From positions 1 through 46,160 of the forward strand of contig DATCDQ010000124.1 of NCBI GenBank assembly GCA_036510655.1: a stretch of DNA of 46,160 nucleotides. Reading direction: 5' to 3'. The notes beneath the pieces were generated by a model. The model was not told where the DNA came from. It saw only the letters and a program-made list of their open reading frames with translations, and did not search any database. Position numbers and translations under genes: made by a program. Of this stretch, positions 1 through 7,694 are shown piece after piece. Every line of letters begins with the position of its first letter. The stretch's first letter is position 1. Origin of the DNA: Rathayibacter_A sp036510655 (lineage in GTDB: Bacteria > Actinomycetota > Actinomycetes > Actinomycetales > Microbacteriaceae).

Positions 1-63
1 ACCACCCTCCAACGCCGCGCATTCGAACTCATCGGCTACCCCATCCCGAACGGACTGAAGTAG
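1..63 (+). CDS. C-terminal end of an unidentified gene (partial)
   Basis: The first 63 bases read as an open frame of 20 codons ending in TAG, with the C-terminus IGYPIPNGLK. The gene begins outside the window, so its family cannot be judged and I do not recognise the tail. A strong hairpin starts 25 bases after the stop. That placement, at the end of a + strand transcript, is the main reason to believe this is a true gene end. Confidence 0.45.
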   Translation, partial: TTLQRRAFELIGYPIPNGLK

Positions 64-88
64 CCAGAAACACACCCCCGAAAACCCA

Positions 89-116
89 CGAAATCCCCGT
101 AAACACGGGGATTTCG
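89..116 (+). terminator. Hairpin terminator, 12-bp perfect stem
   Basis: CGAAATCCCCGT (89-100) pairs perfectly with ACGGGGATTTCG (105-116) around a 4-base loop. No T-run follows, so it may act as a bidirectional or Rho-assisted terminator for the gene ending at 63. Confidence 0.7.
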
Positions 117-191
117 CACGTCAACACAGTCGTAACTTCGGTCTAACGGCACCGCGCGGACTCGACCCTATACCGGATTGTTGACGACAGC

Positions 192-223
192 CCGGACTGG
201 CAACCGCTTGCCAGTCCGGTTTT
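192..223 (+). terminator. Intrinsic terminator with alternative pairing
   Basis: CCGGACTGGCAA (192-203) pairs with TTGCCAGTCCGG (208-219) around CCGC, followed by TTTT (220-223). This is a textbook intrinsic terminator for + strand transcription. The left arm can also pair with a second downstream copy: GCCCGGACT at 190-198 is complementary to AGTCCGGGC at 232-240. The two structures are mutually exclusive. Confidence 0.7.
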
Positions 224-343
224 ACGTGCAAAGTCCGGGCCAGCGTGAAGCGCTCGCGAGCCATCGGCCGCCAGCGGGCGCGGTGCAAGCTTCTTGACCA
301 CGTATTGATCAACATTCCACCTGAAACGCCGGGTATTCAGCGC

Positions 344-349
344 TATCAT
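344..349 (+). promoter_or_regulatory. Probable -10 element of the LysR gene
   Basis: TATCAT fits the actinobacterial TANNNT consensus and lies 8 bases before the ATG at 358. Transcription from it would give an almost leaderless mRNA. No purine-rich ribosome binding site is seen before this ATG, which agrees. Confidence 0.4.
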
Positions 350-357
350 TTCTGAGT

Positions 358-1227
358 ATGGAACTTCGACAGCTCGAACACTTCCTCGCCGTCGCGCAGG
401 AACGGCACTTCACCCGAGCAGCGGACGCGCTGCGCATCTCCCAGTCGGGACTCTCGGCGTCGATCAGGGCGTTGGAGACCGAGCTTGGCGCATCATTGTT
501 CACCCGCAGCACTCGGCGAGTCGAGCTGACTCAAGCCGGCACCGCACTGCTCACTGAGTCGATCAGGACGGTTGCAAGCGCATCCGCAGCTCGCGACGCC
601 GTCGCAGCGATCCGCGACGTGCTCAGCGGCACCCTGACCGTCGGCACTGAGCAATGTCTTGGCGCCATTGACCTGCCGGAGCAGCTTGCGCGCTTTAGGC
701 AGCGGCATCCGGGGGTTCGAATCACGCTCGGCTTCGCTGGCTCAACCCAGCTGCTGGATGCCCTTGCAACCGGCAGGCAGGATCTGGCCGTTCTCGCGGT
801 GTGCAGTCCGACCCCGCAGGGCGTGCGGTTGGAGACCGTGTCGACCGAGCCGTTCGTCGTTTTGTGCAGCCCTCGGTGCGCACTGGCCGCAGAGAAATCG
901 ACAACGCTCGCCGATCTCGCCGCAGAGACCTTCGTTGGATTCCAGGCCGACTGGGCCGCGCGCGTACTCGTCGACCGAGCCTTCGCAGCCGAGGGGCTCG
1001 CACACACCGTCGAACTCGAGGTGAACGATGTGGGCACCCTGCTCGACCTCATCGAGCACGACCTGGGTGTCGCTGTTGTGCCTGCGCACTTCGCGCACAA
1101 ACGCCCCGAGCAGCTCGCTGCGATCCCACTGCGCGCCCCCAACTTGCAATGGACCGTCGCGATTGCGATCCCCGAGCAGCCGAGTCCGGCTGCACGTGCC
1201 TTGCTCGGTCAGCTCGAGACTGCCTGA
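358..1227 (+). CDS. LysR-family transcriptional regulator
   Basis: The 289-residue protein has the usual LysR length. An N-terminal winged helix-turn-helix (about residues 1-60, including FTRAADALRISQSGLSASI and LGASLFTRSTRRVELTQAG) precedes a periplasmic-binding-protein-like effector domain (about 90-285). Such proteins bind DNA as tetramers and respond to a small ligand held between the two effector subdomains. The start is the ATG whose product begins MELRQLEHF, the canonical LysR N-terminus. LysR genes are often divergent from their targets, but here the upstream DNA carries only a terminator. The convergent aldo/keto reductases downstream are possible but unproven targets. The ligand cannot be inferred. 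Confidence 0.93.
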   Translation: MELRQLEHFLAVAQERHFTRAADALRISQSGLSASIRALETELGASLFTRSTRRVELTQAGTALLTESIRTVASASAARDAVAAIRDVLSGTLTVGTEQCLGAIDLPEQLARFRQRHPGVRITLGFAGSTQLLDALATGRQDLAVLAVCSPTPQGVRLETVSTEPFVVLCSPRCALAAEKSTTLADLAAETFVGFQADWAARVLVDRAFAAEGLAHTVELEVNDVGTLLDLIEHDLGVAVVPAHFAHKRPEQLAAIPLRAPNLQWTVAIAIPEQPSPAARALLGQLETA

Positions 1228-1295
1228 CCACGCCGCGCCCACTCGCGCTGACCCTCACGCCCCCTCGCCCTCTCACGCCCCGCGCACCCCCTTGC

Positions 1296-1353
1296 TGAGG
1301 TGCGGACTTCGGTCGCTTCGCCGCGGGCAAAAGTGACCGAAATCCGCACCTCA
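1296..1353. repeat. Long extragenic palindrome between convergent genes
   Basis: A 19-base arm (1296-1314, starting TGAGGTGCGGA) pairs with 1335-1353 with one mismatch around a 20-base loop. It sits between the convergent LysR and aldo/keto reductase genes. It could be a bidirectional terminator or a member of a repetitive palindrome family; only one copy occurs in this window. Confidence 0.7.
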
Positions 1354-1425
1354 TGGAATGAGAACGAGAACGAGAATGGTGATGGGGATTGGTGGGGACG
1401 GGATTGGTGGGTGCGGGGGCGGGCG

Positions 1426-2286
1426 TCAGGCAGTGTCGAGGCGGGCGCGCTCCTCGACGGTGAGCACGACATCCACCGCGGTGACCGAGTCGCGGATCGT
1501 CTCCGGGCGTGACGAGCCGGGGATCGGGATGACGTGTGGGGACTTTGCGAGCTCCCAGGCGAGTGCGATGACCTGCGGGCTGACGCCGCGGGCATCCGCA
1601 ACGTCGTTGAACACCGAGAATCGCTCGCCGAGCGCTGCGGCTGAGGTGATGCCGCCGAGCGGACTCCACGGCAGGAACGCGATGCCGAGCTCGTGGCACA
1701 GTTCGAGTTCCGGTTCGCTCGACCGATAGGTCGGCGAGAACTGGTTCTGAACGGAGACCAGACGGCCGTCAAGCACGTCCATTGCGAGCCGGATCTGCTC
1801 GGGGTTGGCGTTCGAGATACCGGCCATCGCGATCACGCCCGCGTCGAGCAGGTCGCGGATGGCGCCAACCGACTCTGCGTATGGAACGTGCACGTCAGGC
1901 CGGTGCAGCTGGTAGAGGCCGATCTGTTCGACTCCGAGTCGCTCACGTGATGCCTCCGCAGCGCGCTTGAGGTGATCCGGACTGCTGTCGATTGTCCAGG
2001 TTCCGTCGCCGGGGCGCAGGTGGCCGCCCTTCGTCGCGATGAGCACGTCAGAGGTGTCGCCGTCGTAGGAGGCGATCGCGCCCGCGATCAGACTCTCGTT
2101 GTGGCCGACCTCGCCTGCGTGCAGGTGGTAGGCATCCGCCGTGTCGAAGAAGGTGACGCCGGCGTCGAGTGCGGCATGGATGGTCGCGATCGACCGGGAT
2201 GCCTCTGGCCGACCCTCGATGGACATCGGCATGCCGCCGAGTCCGATTGCGCTGACCGTGCGATTGCCGATTGTGCGTTGTTGCAT
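1426..2286 (-). CDS. Aldo/keto reductase
   Basis: The 286-residue protein should be a cytosolic NAD(P)H-dependent oxidoreductase of the aldo/keto reductase (TIM-barrel) superfamily. The expected catalytic tetrad is visible: Asp48 and Tyr53 in FFDTADAY, Lys86 in IATKGG and His128 in LYQLHRPD. The C-terminal phosphate-binding signature IPIPGSSRPETI is also present. The open frame extends far upstream, but only as antisense to the next gene. I start at the ATG giving MQQRTIGNR, where homology to the family begins. It lies 62 bases downstream of a second aldo/keto reductase and is probably co-transcribed with it. Three 9-bp tandem repeats lie just upstream of the start. The substrate is unknown. 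Confidence 0.9.
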   Translation of the reverse strand: MQQRTIGNRTVSAIGLGGMPMSIEGRPEASRSIATIHAALDAGVTFFDTADAYHLHAGEVGHNESLIAGAIASYDGDTSDVLIATKGGHLRPGDGTWTIDSSPDHLKRAAEASRERLGVEQIGLYQLHRPDVHVPYAESVGAIRDLLDAGVIAMAGISNANPEQIRLAMDVLDGRLVSVQNQFSPTYRSSEPELELCHELGIAFLPWSPLGGITSAAALGERFSVFNDVADARGVSPQVIALAWELAKSPHVIPIPGSSRPETIRDSVTAVDVVLTVEERARLDTA

Positions 2287-2297
2287 TCGTGTTCTTT

Positions 2298-2324
2298 CTG
2301 TTGGTTCTGTTGGTTCTGTTGCCT
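2298..2324. repeat. 9-bp tandem repeat in an aldo/keto reductase leader
   Basis: CTGTTGGTT occurs twice in succession (2298-2306, 2307-2315), followed by a degenerate third copy, CTGTTGCCT. The array begins 12 bases upstream of the start of the leftward reductase, next to its translation initiation region. Copy-number change here could move the start relative to upstream signals, but nothing shows that it does. Confidence 0.5.
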
Positions 2325-2348
2325 GTCGGGTGCTCGCTGCCGCTCCGC

Positions 2349-3323
2349 TCACCATGCGTAGTCCTCCGGAGCGGTCTTGTAGCCCGGGAAGATGTCGTCG
2401 AGGCGATTCAGCGCATCCGCATCGAGTTTCACGTCGAGGGTGCCGAGGATGCTGTCGAACTGCGCCATCGTGCGCGGGCCGGTGATCGGCGCGGTGACGG
2501 CGGGCTGATGCAGCAGCCAGGCCAGCCCGAGCTGTGCCGGCTGAACGCCCAACTCGTCGGCGAACGCCTCGTATTTCTCGAGTTGCGGGCGGTGCTTCTC
2601 CAGGCCTTCGGCCGAGCGGCCCTCGCCGCGGCGAGCCGAGTCTGCCTGCTTCTTGATGATGCCGCCGAGCAGTCCGCCGTGCAGCGGCGACCAGGGGATG
2701 ATGCCCAAGCCATACTGTTGCGCCGCGGGCAGCACCTCGCGCTCGACATCCCGGGTGAGCAGGTTGTAGATCGACTGTTCGCTGACCAGGCCGACGAAGT
2801 TGCGTGCAGCGGCCGCGGCCTGCGCCTGCGCGATGTGCCAACCTGCGAAGTTGCTGCTGCCGACGTAGAGCACCTTGCCCGCGGTGACGGCAACTTCCAT
2901 GGCCTGCCAGATCTCCTCCCACGGCGTGTCGCGATCCACATGGTGGAACTGCAACAGGTCGACGTGGTCGGTCTGCAGACGCTTCAGGCTGGCATCCAGC
3001 GACTGGCGGATGTTGTAAGCCGACAGCTTGCCGCTGTTCGGCCAGCTGTTGCCCATGTCGCCGTACAGCTTCGTGGCGAGCACGGTGCGCTCGCGGCGCC
3101 CGCCGCCCTGCGCAAACCAGGTGCCGAGGATCTGCTCGGTGCGGCCGTGGTGGCCGTCACCGCCGTAGCCGTTGGCGGTGTCGAAGAAGTTGAGTCCGTG
3201 CTCGTGTGCGGCATCCATGATCGCGTGTGCGTCGGGTTCACTCGTGAACTGTCCGAAATTCATGGTGCCGAGGCACAGGCGGGAGACGGAAAGGCCGGTT
3301 CGGCCCAGGTGTGTGTATTCCAT
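2349..3323 (-). CDS. Aldo/keto reductase (second copy)
   Basis: The 324-residue protein has a full AKR barrel. Asp48/Tyr53 lie in FFDTANGY, Lys85 in LATKLYGD, and the active-site His in LLQFHHVD at about 127. The sequence GNMNFG-like N-terminus (LCLGTMNFG) and GSSNFAGWHIAQAQ are typical of the subgroup close to voltage-gated potassium channel beta-like and YajO-type reductases. The start ATG is preceded on its strand by a G-rich stretch (GGGTTGGGG) that can serve as ribosome binding site. It is the first gene of a probable two-gene unit with the AKR at 1426-2286. The two are different AKR subfamilies, not a recent duplication. The substrate is unknown; general carbonyl reduction is the safe call. 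Confidence 0.92.
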   Translation of the reverse strand: MEYTHLGRTGLSVSRLCLGTMNFGQFTSEPDAHAIMDAAHEHGLNFFDTANGYGGDGHHGRTEQILGTWFAQGGGRRERTVLATKLYGDMGNSWPNSGKLSAYNIRQSLDASLKRLQTDHVDLLQFHHVDRDTPWEEIWQAMEVAVTAGKVLYVGSSNFAGWHIAQAQAAAAARNFVGLVSEQSIYNLLTRDVEREVLPAAQQYGLGIIPWSPLHGGLLGGIIKKQADSARRGEGRSAEGLEKHRPQLEKYEAFADELGVQPAQLGLAWLLHQPAVTAPITGPRTMAQFDSILGTLDVKLDADALNRLDDIFPGYKTAPEDYAW

Positions 3324-3451
3324 GCCCCAACCCTGGACGGTTTCAGCTTAGAAGTCCAACTGTTTTCTGCGATCGAATTGTGCAGTCGCACTTCTCAATC
3401 GGACGGAACAGGCGGTCGGTTGTGCGAATGATTGAGCTGGCGCACACGTGA

Positions 3452-4384
3452 TCACGGATCACCGGCGTCGGATGACCGCCGTCGCCGAGCGAACCGCAGG
3501 TCGCGCCACGTGAAGCCGCCCGGGCTGGGCAGCGCCATCCGGATCTGCTCGCGGTCGAACGGAAGGCGCGGTCGCAGATCTGCTGGCAGCTCGGACGCCG
3601 GCTGAACGGCTACGCTTACCCCCTCCGAGAGCATCCGAACCTGGGCGGTCGCTACCAGTGGCACTGTCATCGTCAACTCGGTCGCCGCGCCGAGCAGGTA
3701 GTGTGCCCAAACCGGTGCGGGGAAGACGAACACGTGTCGCCCGACGGCTTCGGCAACTCGTCGAACGGCGGTGCTCATCATCAGCTGCTCGGCGCCAGTG
3801 ACTGCGACAGTCTGCCCAGAAAGCCGATCGCCAAGTGCGGCGAGCGCCACATCGACAAGTTCGCCCACCGGAATCGGCCGAATCGGCTTTTCGCGCAACC
3901 CGACGGATGCGAACAGCGGCACCGTCTGCACGACATGGCTCAGATGATCGACGAGGTGATCGCCGCGGCCATAGATCATTCCGGCTTTGAGGATCGTGTA
4001 GTCGACGCCCGATGCCCGCAGCATCTCCTCGGTCGCCCATTTCGACTCGTGATATGCCGACCCGCAGTTTGGCCGTGCCCGCAGAAAGCTCAGCAGCACG
4101 ATCTTGCGAACGCCCGCATGTTTCGCCGCCTCGATCACCGCGGCGGTGCCGCGGATGTGCACCCGCTCGTAGGTCTGATCACCGATCTCGCGGTTGATGC
4201 CGGCGAAGTGGGCAACCGCATCGCAGCCGTCGAAGGCTGCCGTCAGCGCATCGACGTCGTCGATCTGCGTGCCCATGCGTCGCGAGACGATGACCGTCTC
4301 AGTGGGATCGAGTCGTTCGGCCAGGTGCCGGCCGACAAATCCCGTGCCGCCGGTTATCGCGATGCGCACTGCGTCCGTCATCAT
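3452..4384 (-). CDS. NAD(P)-binding epimerase/dehydratase-family protein
   Basis: The 310-residue protein begins with a Rossmann nucleotide-binding motif, TGGTGFVG (residues 11-18). It continues as an atypical short-chain dehydrogenase of the NmrA/NDUFA9-like group: AVIEAAKHAGVRKIVLLSF, then SAYHESKWATEEMLRASGVDYTILKAGMIYGRGDHL. The YxxxK pair is present in YHESK. The open frame allows an earlier start at 4420, but the ATG at 4384 has GGAAG at good spacing on its strand and is preferred. It is divergent from the SRPBCC gene at 4440, with 55 bases between them that must hold both promoters. The function is not predictable beyond a redox or isomerase role; it could also be a non-catalytic NAD(P) sensor. 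Confidence 0.82.
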   Translation of the reverse strand: MMTDAVRIAITGGTGFVGRHLAERLDPTETVIVSRRMGTQIDDVDALTAAFDGCDAVAHFAGINREIGDQTYERVHIRGTAAVIEAAKHAGVRKIVLLSFLRARPNCGSAYHESKWATEEMLRASGVDYTILKAGMIYGRGDHLVDHLSHVVQTVPLFASVGLREKPIRPIPVGELVDVALAALGDRLSGQTVAVTGAEQLMMSTAVRRVAEAVGRHVFVFPAPVWAHYLLGAATELTMTVPLVATAQVRMLSEGVSVAVQPASELPADLRPRLPFDREQIRMALPSPGGFTWRDLRFARRRRSSDAGDP

Positions 4385-4439
4385 GCGATCTTCCCACGTC
4401 GCCCTTGTCCGCCGGTCCATCCGGTGTCAAACTCACGCT

Positions 4440-4877
4440 ATGTCGCATGCTGAATATCGGGTGACCGTGCCGTTTTCGCCGACCGAGGTGTTCGCATTTC
4501 TGGCCGACGGTATGAACGAGCAGAAGTGGCGCAGCGCGGTGCGTTCCGTCTCGCTCGCCTCCGGTCCGGCCGGGGATGTCGGCGCGGTCTACGCGCAGTG
4601 CCTAACGGGTCCGGGCGGTCGGGAAATTGCGGGTGACTACCGGATCACCAAAGCGACGCCGCCCAGCATGCTTGCATTCGATGTGATCGCAGGTCCGGCA
4701 CGTCCGACCGGGACATTCACCTTGACCCCGGATGGTGACGGCACCTCTGTGTTGTTCGTGCTCGACGTTCAGCCGAAGGGATTCATGAAACTTATGGGCC
4801 GAATGATTCAGAAGACGATGGACTCAGAGGTGCGCCAGCTCGACAATGTTGCGCGGGCAATGGCCCCGGCAGAGTAG
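4440..4877 (+). CDS. SRPBCC (START-like) family protein
   Basis: This 145-residue, single-domain protein has the polyketide cyclase/START-like fold: an N-terminal EYRVTVPFSPTEVFAFLADGMNEQKW motif region, a beta-rich middle, and a long C-terminal helix (FMKLMGRMIQKTMDSEVRQLDNV) that covers the ligand pocket. The frame is open further upstream, but the translation there is antisense to the divergent epimerase-like gene. The ATG giving MSHAEYRV is therefore chosen. Such proteins bind hydrophobic small molecules; this one has no catalytic signature. It ends 28 bases from the convergent MarR-type gene. Confidence 0.82.
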   Translation: MSHAEYRVTVPFSPTEVFAFLADGMNEQKWRSAVRSVSLASGPAGDVGAVYAQCLTGPGGREIAGDYRITKATPPSMLAFDVIAGPARPTGTFTLTPDGDGTSVLFVLDVQPKGFMKLMGRMIQKTMDSEVRQLDNVARAMAPAE

Positions 4878-4905
4878 TCGCATTCCGCTTGCGTGCCCGC
4901 GCATG

Positions 4906-5343
4906 TCAGGCGTCCTCGCCGCGCAGTTTGTCGCAGAGCTCGGCGAGCTGCTTCAGCTCGTCCGTCGAGAGCGGCCCGCCGACGCGCGTGCTGATCGACG
5001 CCATGTGCTCGACCGCAACGCGCCTGAAGAGGTCGAAACCGGCATCCGTCATGCGGATGATCGTGCCGCGGCCATCGTTCGGCTCGGGGCACTTCGCCAC
5101 AAGACCGCGCATGACCAGGCGGTCGATGAGCCGGCTGACGCTCGGCTGGGTCAGCAGCACGTGCTTGTTCAGGTCGCGCAGGCGCAACTGACGATCGGGT
5201 TGGCGCTGCAGGTTGAACAGCACGTCGTACTCGTTGAACGAGATATCGCGCGTCGGAAACTCCGTTGACAGGCTCCGCATGACGGCCACCTGCGCACGGA
5301 ACAGAGACTCCCACGCTGCAACGGCGGATGCTCGTTCGCCCAC
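4906..5343 (-). CDS. MarR-family transcriptional regulator
   Basis: The 145-residue protein has the MarR winged-helix core. The segments ISFNEYDVLFNLQRQPDRQLRLRDL, HVLLTQPSVSRLIDRLVMRGLV and the wing motif EPNDGRGTIIRMTDAG cover helix-turn-helix and wing, flanked by helices for dimerisation. I choose the GTG at 5343 (VGERASAV) because GGGAAGGGAG lies a few bases upstream on its strand; a TTG at 5373 is open but lacks such a site. MarR proteins usually repress a nearby gene and release DNA on binding phenolics or oxidants. Neighbours are the convergent SRPBCC gene and the mgtC-like gene downstream, so no target is obvious. Confidence 0.9.
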   Translation of the reverse strand: MGERASAVAAWESLFRAQVAVMRSLSTEFPTRDISFNEYDVLFNLQRQPDRQLRLRDLNKHVLLTQPSVSRLIDRLVMRGLVAKCPEPNDGRGTIIRMTDAGFDLFRRVAVEHMASISTRVGGPLSTDELKQLAELCDKLRGEDA

Positions 5344-5432
5344 GCTGCTCCCTTCCCCGTTGATCCTCAACAATAGGGATGCTCACCCTATGCCCGCGAA
5401 TCGAGGTGCGCTTTCGAGGCGCGCTTTCGAAG

Positions 5433-6143
5433 TCAGTCGTTGTCCGTCTTGCCGAGCGTGACGGCGGTGACGCCCTTGATTTCGGCGAGCTCTTGCATCA
5501 GCGTGTGGAGGGGCGCCTTGCCCTGGAACTTCAGCCGCGCTTCGACACGGGATGCCTTCCCCGGGCCTTCGAATGTGTGCGTTCCCGTTAGTGCTGCGTC
5601 AAAGCCGAGTTCTGTGGCGCGGGCCAGCACCGCTCGCAGCACTCCGCGGCCGTCCTTGTATTGCAGCACGCAGATCTCATCCTGGTTGGCGATCCGGAGC
5701 CTCTGACCGAGCGCGGTGAGACCGCCGACCGTAATGAGATAGAGCGCCGTCGCGGCGATCGCAATCACCGGCATCCCGGCTCCGCAAGCCATGCCGACCG
5801 CGGCGGTAAGCCAGATGGATGCTGCGGTCGTCAATCCGTTAACCGCGTTCTGGCGCACGAAGATCACGCCGGCGCCGAGAAACCCGATGCCGGTAACGAC
5901 CTGAGCGGCGATACGAGAGGGGTCGAGAACGACATCCGTTCCGAGCACGGAGGAGAACCCGTACGCGGACACCAGGGTGAAAACGGTCGCGCCGATTCCG
6001 ACGAGGGTGTGGGTGCGGAGCCCGGCGCTCTTGAGCCGGCGTTGCCGTTCGATGCCGACGATGGCAGACAGCACAAACGACAGCACCAAGAGCGCCAATT
6101 GGGTCAGCGTCGTTGCGGGGAACAGCTCGATACCGAGTATCAC
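5433..6143 (-). CDS. MgtC/SapB-family membrane protein
   Basis: The 236-residue protein has four to five hydrophobic segments in the first 150 residues and the family signatures SAIVGIERQRRLKSAGLRTHTLVGIGA and GFLGAGVIFV, followed by LTTAASIWLTAAVGMACGAG. A soluble C-terminal ACT-like domain (about 150-236) ends the protein. MgtC proteins are inner-membrane factors linked to growth at low magnesium and, in some pathogens, to F-type ATP synthase control. The GTG start is supported by AAGGAGG four bases upstream. No magnesium-responsive leader was recognised in the 80 bases before the start. A strong hairpin at 6225-6258 separates it from the next gene upstream. Confidence 0.93.
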   Translation of the reverse strand: MILGIELFPATTLTQLALLVLSFVLSAIVGIERQRRLKSAGLRTHTLVGIGATVFTLVSAYGFSSVLGTDVVLDPSRIAAQVVTGIGFLGAGVIFVRQNAVNGLTTAASIWLTAAVGMACGAGMPVIAIAATALYLITVGGLTALGQRLRIANQDEICVLQYKDGRGVLRAVLARATELGFDAALTGTHTFEGPGKASRVEARLKFQGKAPLHTLMQELAEIKGVTAVTLGKTDND

Positions 6144-6460
6144 AGAGCCTCCTTACCGGCTGCTCCTGACGTTAGCGCGCATCTGGGCGGCGAGTGAGCA
6201 AACGCGGGTCGCCGGGGCAAAATTGAAGGCCGGCCGCAGAGGCTAGCGGCCGGCCTTCGTTCCCTTGCACCAAGAGTGTCCTGCAATCACATTCCGCGTT
6301 TGTTGCCACAGCAAACAACTAACGCTCTTGAACTATATAACGAAAGGGTAACGCAATGCTAGTTATACGTTCGTTATTTTTCTACGAGTTTGTTATGAGC
6401 ACTTTTTGTCGTGATCCGATGCCGTTTCTCATCGGAGATGTGAGTCTCTCAACCAACCCG
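6144..6460. other. Intergenic region with an AT-rich patch
   Basis: The 317 bases between mgtC and the LysM lipoprotein hold the terminator at 6225-6258 and, from about 6285 to 6440, a clearly AT-rich stretch unlike the surrounding DNA (ACTATATAACG, GTTATACG, GTTATTTTTC). A + strand frame starting at ATG 6356 has AAAGGG upstream, but it runs on antisense into the lipoprotein gene and has no recognisable product. No RNA gene was recognised. Confidence 0.5.
6225..6258 (-). terminator. Intrinsic terminator, 13-bp perfect stem
   Basis: GAAGGCCGGCCGC (6225-6237) pairs perfectly with 6246-6258 around an 8-base loop. Read leftward, the stem is followed by AATTTTG, so it terminates transcription coming from the LysM lipoprotein gene. 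Confidence 0.8.
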
Positions 6461-7396
6461 TCAGAGACTGTCGGGATCCAGATTCAGTGTCGTAGCCGCG
6501 TACAGGTATTGCTGGTCACCGAATACCTGGAGGTTTGTGTTCAGCCAGATGAGGTCCTCGATCGAAATCCCAAACCGCTGCGCCACCACGGCGGTGATGT
6601 CGCCCGTGGCGACGAGATACCGTTTCGGTGCACCACTGGCCATGGTCGCGGTGACCGCGCCCGAGGCATAGGCCCGTGCGCCCCCATCGACCGGATGCAC
6701 GTTCGACTGGCGGACCGGGATCGACCAGTGCACCGTGGTAACGGCGAGGACCTTGTTCGGTCCGAGCTCGATCGGGACCCCGTCGGCCGAAGCGGCCGAC
6801 GAGTAGGTCACGAGGGTGCCGAGGTATGCGGGCTGATCCTCGTTGTCGAGCGATGCCGACGAGGCCGGAGCCGCCGTTGTGGTCGGGCCGCCGAGTTGAT
6901 GATCGCCGACACCGTGGTAGGTGAGCCCGTCGCCGACCTTCGGCGGAATGTCGATGAGCGTGACGGAAACCGGCACGGGCACCGTCGATGTGAAGCCGGA
7001 GTATTGGGCGGAGTATGTGTTGTCGCCGTTCGCGACCATCCGGTAGTGGAAGTGGATGCTGCCCTTGGGTGAGGCGACGTCTCCCGCAGCCACGACAGTT
7101 CCCTGCGGGATGGAGCTCAACGTGGGGGCCACAGCCGCCGCGCCGACAGGCCCGGGGGTCGCCGTATGCGAAATCGCCGGGTCCGGAGCCGTGGGCGCGG
7201 GGCTGGGTGAGCCTGTCGCGGCGGGCCTTGCGCTTGGGGAATGGCTCCCTGTCACTTGCGCGGTTGCGCTCTTGCCGACTGAAAAGCACCCGGCGAGCAA
7301 GGCTGTGACCACGACTGCAATGCCGATCGCTGCGAACCCGCGCCTCCAGGTGGAGCTGGTCCATGCTGCTGCTCTGCCCAGGTTCGCCCTGTCCAA
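6461..7396 (-). CDS. LysM-domain lipoprotein
   Basis: The 311-residue exported protein starts with positively charged residues, then a hydrophobic helix and a lipobox LLAGC (Cys37), the expected site of diacylglycerol attachment. A Ser/Pro/Thr/Ala-rich linker (about 45-90) follows. The middle is an uncharacterised beta-rich region, and the C-terminus (about 258-308, YLVATGDITAVVAQRFGISIEDLIWLN) is a LysM-type peptidoglycan-binding module. The TTG start is well supported by GGAGGA seven bases upstream. A surface-anchored cell-wall-binding role is likely; no hydrolase motif is visible. It appears monocistronic, ending at the terminator at 6225-6258. Confidence 0.85.
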   Translation of the reverse strand: MDRANLGRAAAWTSSTWRRGFAAIGIAVVVTALLAGCFSVGKSATAQVTGSHSPSARPAATGSPSPAPTAPDPAISHTATPGPVGAAAVAPTLSSIPQGTVVAAGDVASPKGSIHFHYRMVANGDNTYSAQYSGFTSTVPVPVSVTLIDIPPKVGDGLTYHGVGDHQLGGPTTTAAPASSASLDNEDQPAYLGTLVTYSSAASADGVPIELGPNKVLAVTTVHWSIPVRQSNVHPVDGGARAYASGAVTATMASGAPKRYLVATGDITAVVAQRFGISIEDLIWLNTNLQVFGDQQYLYAATTLNLDPDSL

Positions 7397-7694
7397 GATG
7401 ATTCCTCCTCAACGAGACTCTAGCGGGGGCGCGCCGCGCCAATTTAGTCACTGCCTGCTGTTACGGCTTGAGGCTCGGGCGTGGTTCGTCAGCACGATCA
7501 TCGCGCAAACGATCAGGGTTCGGACAGCTATCGCTTCGGGCCTTGCCCGACCTGCGACGGTTTCGGATACGTTGTCACGGATGGAGACGACTGACCGGCT
7601 TCGCAGACGGCAGCCTTCCTAGCGGCGCCCTGGATGGGCAATCCGAGCAGTGTCGTGTGATCTCCCATTTCGGGGAGTAGCCGGTGCTGTTGGG
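7397..7694. other. Intergenic region, nothing recognised
   Basis: About 300 bases lie between the lipoprotein start and the toxin stop. Open frames here lack ribosome binding sites and recognisable products. The lipoprotein promoter should lie in the left part, but I cannot assign its elements. Confidence 0.4.

Noticed and set aside
712..722. GGTTCGAATC-like T-loop motif suggesting a tRNA
   Set aside because: It lies inside the LysR coding frame and has no matching T-stem, anticodon arm or acceptor stem.
1366..1377. GAACGAGAACGA microsatellite
   Set aside because: Only two full units; no link to a gene start.
6356..7072. Long + strand open frame with an AAAGGG upstream of its ATG
   Set aside because: Most of it is antisense to the LysM lipoprotein, and the product has no recognisable features.
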